A DNA stretch of 64,000 bases from assembly GCA_902633585.1 (NCBI GenBank), contig CACPGZ010000002.1, forward strand, positions 1 through 64,000, read 5' to 3'. Within the stretch, counting starts at the first letter, position 1; each line of letters begins with the position of its first letter. Made by a program: the position numbers and the translations under genes. The notes under the pieces were generated by a model. The model saw only the letters and a list, made by a program, of their open reading frames with translations, did no database searches and had not been told where the DNA came from. The stretch comes from an uncultured Pelagibacteraceae bacterium. GTDB lineage: Bacteria; Pseudomonadota; Alphaproteobacteria; Pelagibacterales; Pelagibacteraceae. Positions 59,792-64,000 of this stretch are shown here, piece after piece.

Positions 59792-62176
59792 ATGATTGAT
59801 CATTTATACCAAAATACAATCTTAAAGAACCCTAAATCTATTTTAATTATTTTATTAATCGCTTTGATTAGTTTTGGATATTACTCAAAAAATTTCAGAC
59901 TTGATGCTTCTTCTGAAACACTATTAATTGAAGGTGACCCTGACCTTAAATATTTAAAAGAAATAACAAATAGATATGGTTCAAAAGATTTTCTGGTTTT
60001 AACTCATACACCTAATGGCGGTATGGTAACTGAAAGTGCAATTAACAATCTCCTCAGTTTAAAATATAAACTTCAGAGCTTAGATTGGGTACATAGTGTT
60101 GTTACACTTTTAGATATACCCCTTTTAGATAATTCTGACGATCCTCTCCAAGAAAGACTTTTAAATTATAAAACACTAAAAGATGAAGATGTGGATAAAG
60201 AAAGAGGTTTTAAAGAAATTTTAGCAAGTCCAGTTTTCAGAAACTTTGTTATTAGTGAGGACGGTAAGACGAGTGGAATTATTGTCAATATTAAAGAAAA
60301 TGAGAATTTAAAAGATATTAAAAATAAATCTGATAAGGAAATACAGATTTTTAAAGATCAAATAAAAAAAAAAAATCATAGTAATATTTTAGAAATTAGA
60401 GAAATAATCAAAAGTTATGATGACATAGGAAAGATTTATTTAGGTGGTATACCAATGATTGCAGATGATATGATGACTTATATTAAAAGCGACATCATTG
60501 TTTTTGGTTTGGGTGTACTTGCATTTATAATTGTAACCTTATGGTTTGTTTTTAGAAATTTAATTTGGGTTGTGATACCAATAAGTAGCTGTTTTTTCTC
60601 AGTAATAATTATGATAGGTTTTCTTGGCCTCGTAGGTTGGAAGGTTACTGTAATTTCCTCAAACTTTATCGCATTGATGTTAATTTTAACGATGGCGATG
60701 AATATTCATATGAGCACCAGATTTATACAATTAAGAAAATTTTATCCTAATAAAAATAATCACGAGCTAATCTATTTGACTACAAAAAAAATGTTCTGGC
60801 CAATTCTTTATACTGTTTTAACAACTATTATTGCTTTTTTATCTTTGATCTTTAGTGAAATTAAACCAGTCATAGATTTTGGTTTGATGATGACTTTTGG
60901 ACTGATAACATCATTTATAATTACCTTTACCTTACTTCCCTGTCTATTAAGTTTTATAAAAGACAATAATACTCTTCTTAAAGATGATGTTGACTCCAAA
61001 ATAACATCTTTTCTAGGAAAAATTTCTATTAATTTTAAAAATCAAATTTTTATAATAACTGGGATAGTAATTGTCTTAAGTATAAATGGTATAAGTAAGT
61101 TGGAAGTTGAGAATAGTTTTATTAATTATTTTAGCAAAAAAACCGAAATTTATAAAGGTATGAGATTAATTGATGAAAAATTGGGTGGAACAACACCCTT
61201 GGAGGTAATTTTAAAATTTCCATACAAAAAGGAGGAAAAATTAGAGGGCGATGACGAATTTGAGGATTGGGGTGATGAAGAAAAAAATGATGAGAAATAT
61301 TGGTTTACAAAAGATAAAATAAATACAATTTCTAAAATACATAATTATCTTGATAGTCTTCCTGAAACAGGAAAGGTCTTGTCATTTTCTTCAATAGTTG
61401 ATGTTGCAACTCAACTAAATAATAACAAACCTCTTGGAACTTTAGAGATGGGTGTTTTATACACTAAAATTCCCGAAAATATAAAAAGAGAGATAATTGA
61501 TCCATATATCTCTATAAAAGATAATGAAGCTCGAATAAGTCTCAGAATAATTGATTCTCAAATAGATCTTAAAAGAAATGAGCTTATCAAAAAAATAAAT
61601 TATGACCTTAAAAATCAATTTGGATTAAATGAAGACCGATATAAATTAGCTGGGGTAATGATCTTATTTAATAATTTATTACAAAGTTTGTTTAAATCCC
61701 AAATTCTTACCTTAGGACTTGTCATGATTGGGATTTTTGCAATGTTTGTTGTCTTATTTAAAAATATCCGATTATCTTTAATTGGAGTTGTCCCAAACTT
61801 TATCGCAGCATTTTTTATTTTAGGAATAATTGGAATGCTAGAGATACCTTTGGACATGATGACTATTACAATTGCAGCTATTACAATAGGTATAGCTGTT
61901 GATAATAGTATACACTATATTTATAGGTTTAAAGAGGAGTTCAATAAAATTAATGACTATAAAAAAACTTTAAAAACATGTCACTCAACAGTTGGTATTG
62001 CAATCTTAAATACTTCTATAACCATAGTCTTTGGTTTTTCTATATTAGTTTTATCCAAATTCATACCTACAATTTATTTTGGAATTTTCACAGGACTAGC
62101 AATGTTATTTGCAATGATCTCTGTTTTAACTTTACTTCCATCTTTGATATTAGTTTTTAAGCCTTTTGGAAAATAA
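59792..62176 (+). CDS. RND/MMPL-superfamily transporter
   Basis: Two blocks of TM segments, ITIAAITIGIAVDNSIHYIYRFKEEF, HpnN/patched-like. Confidence 0.82.
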   Translation: MIDHLYQNTILKNPKSILIILLIALISFGYYSKNFRLDASSETLLIEGDPDLKYLKEITNRYGSKDFLVLTHTPNGGMVTESAINNLLSLKYKLQSLDWVHSVVTLLDIPLLDNSDDPLQERLLNYKTLKDEDVDKERGFKEILASPVFRNFVISEDGKTSGIIVNIKENENLKDIKNKSDKEIQIFKDQIKKKNHSNILEIREIIKSYDDIGKIYLGGIPMIADDMMTYIKSDIIVFGLGVLAFIIVTLWFVFRNLIWVVIPISSCFFSVIIMIGFLGLVGWKVTVISSNFIALMLILTMAMNIHMSTRFIQLRKFYPNKNNHELIYLTTKKMFWPILYTVLTTIIAFLSLIFSEIKPVIDFGLMMTFGLITSFIITFTLLPCLLSFIKDNNTLLKDDVDSKITSFLGKISINFKNQIFIITGIVIVLSINGISKLEVENSFINYFSKKTEIYKGMRLIDEKLGGTTPLEVILKFPYKKEEKLEGDDEFEDWGDEEKNDEKYWFTKDKINTISKIHNYLDSLPETGKVLSFSSIVDVATQLNNNKPLGTLEMGVLYTKIPENIKREIIDPYISIKDNEARISLRIIDSQIDLKRNELIKKINYDLKNQFGLNEDRYKLAGVMILFNNLLQSLFKSQILTLGLVMIGIFAMFVVLFKNIRLSLIGVVPNFIAAFFILGIIGMLEIPLDMMTITIAAITIGIAVDNSIHYIYRFKEEFNKINDYKKTLKTCHSTVGIAILNTSITIVFGFSILVLSKFIPTIYFGIFTGLAMLFAMISVLTLLPSLILVFKPFGK

Positions 62177-62182
62177 AATTTT

Positions 62183-62740
62183 ATGTTTGAAATAACTCTT
62201 GAATTTCTCAGAGAAATTTTTAATTCGATTTCTGCGATTGATTTGATTTATACTTTGATAACAATCCTGTCATTAATAAAATGTTACAGTAAAGGGTTTG
62301 TCTTAAGTATTCTTTCAATGTCAAAATGGTTATTGGCATATATTATAACATTAATGATATTTCCTAGACTAAAACCATATGTCAAAAATATAATTGATAA
62401 CGAATATGTGCTTGATGTAGGACTTGGAATATCGATTTTTATCGTAATTATTTTTTTAATTTTGTTTATAAATAAAGGTATAGGTAGAGCAATCAAATAT
62501 ACTGGCCTAGGGAGTTTAGACACTATGTTTGGATTCTTTTTTGGTTTTATTAGAGCTTATATTATCTCAATATGTTTATTTTCAGGAGTACATATCGTGT
62601 ATAATTATGAGAAATGGCCAATAAATTTAAACAAATCATACACCTTTCCATATCTTGAAAAAGGTAGTAATTACTTATTAAAAGTTTTTCCAAATGAAAA
62701 AACGTATCGGGACTCTAAAGAAAAAATTGAGGATTTATAA
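62183..62740 (+). CDS. cvpA: CvpA family membrane protein
   Basis: AIDLIYTLITILSLIKCYSKGFVLSILSMSKWLLAY...GLGSLDTMFGFFFGFIRAYIIS; precedes purF. Confidence 0.88.
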   Translation: MFEITLEFLREIFNSISAIDLIYTLITILSLIKCYSKGFVLSILSMSKWLLAYIITLMIFPRLKPYVKNIIDNEYVLDVGLGISIFIVIIFLILFINKGIGRAIKYTGLGSLDTMFGFFFGFIRAYIISICLFSGVHIVYNYEKWPINLNKSYTFPYLEKGSNYLLKVFPNEKTYRDSKEKIEDL

Positions 62741-64000
62741 TCCAAAGTTAAATGAGGAATGTGGTGTATTTGGAATAAGCGATGTAAAAGATGCGTCCGC
62801 CTTGACTGCTCTCGGGTTGCATTCACTCCAACATCGGGGACAAGAGGGTTGTGGAATAGTAACATTTGATGGAAAAAGATATTATTCTGAAAAAAGATTT
62901 GGATTAGTTGGAGATAACTTTAATAAAGAAAAAGTTCTAGATAATCTTAAAGGTAATTTTGCAATTGGTCATAATCGATATAGTACAACCGGAAACAATA
63001 CATTAAGAAATATTCAGCCATTTTTTGCAGATACTAACGCAGGTGGAATTGGTGTTGCTCATAATGGAAACTTAACAAACTCAATCTATCTAAGAAATAA
63101 ATTGGTGGAGGAAGGAGCAATATTTTACACAACTTCTGATACTGAGACAATAGTTCAACTTATCGCAAAATCAAAAAGATTAAAAACAATAGATAAAATA
63201 ATTGATGCAATATTCCAGATACAAGGTGGTTATGCATTAGTCATGCTAACTCAAAGTTTACTTGTAGGAGTGAGAGATCCTTACGGAATAAGACCTCTTG
63301 TAATTGGTAAATTAAAAAATAGTTACGTCCTTGCATCTGAAACATGCGCTTTAGATATTATAGGTGCAAAATTTATACGAGATGTCGATAATGGTGAGAT
63401 TGTTTTAATTGAAAATAATAAACTAAAGAGTATAAAACCATTTCCTGAAAAGAGAATTAGACCTTGCGTTTTTGAATATATTTATTTTGCAAGGCCAGAC
63501 AGTATTTTAAATAAAAAAACTGCATACGAACATCGAAAAAATTTAGGTATAGAATTAGCAAAAGAAAATGATGTTGAAGCAGATATTGTTGTACCTGTTC
63601 CTGACTCAGGTAATGCTGCAGCCTTGGGTTTCGCACAACATTTAGGTAAAAATTATGAACATGGACTTATTAGAAATCACTATGTTGGAAGAACGTTTAT
63701 AGAACCAAGCCAAAAAATAAGAAGTTTAGGGGTTAAGCTAAAACTTAATGCAAATCAGACAACAATAGAAAATAAAAAGATTATTCTTGTTGACGACTCT
63801 TTAGTAAGAGGAACGACTTCTCATAAAATTGTTAAAATGCTTTATGATGCAGGTGCGAAGGAAGTTCATGTAAAAATTGCGTGTCCAGAGATTAGATACC
63901 CAGACTTTTATGGAGTTGATACACCAACTAAAAAAGAGCTTTTAGCAGCAAATAAAAATAATGATGAAATTTGTGAATATATCGGGGCAAAAACTTTAAA
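62694..64000 (+). CDS. purF: Amidophosphoribosyltransferase (partial, continues past window)
   Basis: MKKRIGTLKKKLRIYNPKLNEECGVFGISDVKDASALTALGLHSLQHRGQEGCGIV; open to the window end; overlaps cvpA by 47 nt. Confidence 0.93.
   Translation, partial: MKKRIGTLKKKLRIYNPKLNEECGVFGISDVKDASALTALGLHSLQHRGQEGCGIVTFDGKRYYSEKRFGLVGDNFNKEKVLDNLKGNFAIGHNRYSTTGNNTLRNIQPFFADTNAGGIGVAHNGNLTNSIYLRNKLVEEGAIFYTTSDTETIVQLIAKSKRLKTIDKIIDAIFQIQGGYALVMLTQSLLVGVRDPYGIRPLVIGKLKNSYVLASETCALDIIGAKFIRDVDNGEIVLIENNKLKSIKPFPEKRIRPCVFEYIYFARPDSILNKKTAYEHRKNLGIELAKENDVEADIVVPVPDSGNAAALGFAQHLGKNYEHGLIRNHYVGRTFIEPSQKIRSLGVKLKLNANQTTIENKKIILVDDSLVRGTTSHKIVKMLYDAGAKEVHVKIACPEIRYPDFYGVDTPTKKELLAANKNNDEICEYIGAKTL

Noticed and set aside
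1-64000. CRISPR arrays, IS elements, prophage, tRNA or rRNA genes
   Set aside because: No repeat-spacer pattern, transposase, phage gene or recognisable RNA gene seen; absence by eye is not proof for tRNAs.

Overview
This is a gene-dense, very AT-rich bacterial chromosome segment. Gene content and style (tiny spacers, AT-rich codons, iscR-suf, lptF-lptG-lptD-surA-pdxA-rsmA, NDUFA12/DUF2155) fit a streamlined marine alphaproteobacterium of the SAR11/Pelagibacterales type; this assignment is inferred, not searched. Almost every base is coding. I recognised no rRNA, tRNA, CRISPR array, IS element or prophage. Most genes are housekeeping: cysE-cysK, glnA, iscR-sufBCDSU-sufT-sufA, anmK/tyrS, prfB, PBP1A, RNase E/G, thiSG, aroQ-accB-accC, aspS, purM-purN, ndk, pepA, lptFGD-surA-pdxA-rsmA, gmk, acpP-fabG-fabD, rpsF-rpsR-rplI-dnaB, and MMPL-cvpA-purF. 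Main points for a second look: (1) a near-perfect E. coli-type type-1 IscR site laid over the iscR-suf promoter; (2) a programmed +1 frameshift in prfB that splits the gene in the ORF track; (3) a stand-alone protein resembling the C-terminal domain of B12-dependent ribonucleotide reductase; (4) an aldehyde dehydrogenase with an in-frame ~64-residue Lys/Arg-rich leader and a second, SD-preceded start; (5) RNase E/G apparently lacking the Zn-link CPxC motif; (6) an operon-like run of small uncharacterised proteins at 2.5-5.6 kb; (7) all 12 convergent gene junctions overlap or abut within 2 nt; (8) several palindromes/hairpins and a shared 10-mer near the two aldehyde dehydrogenase genes. No large, clearly novel system was evident. 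All functional calls are from recognition of protein motifs without database search.
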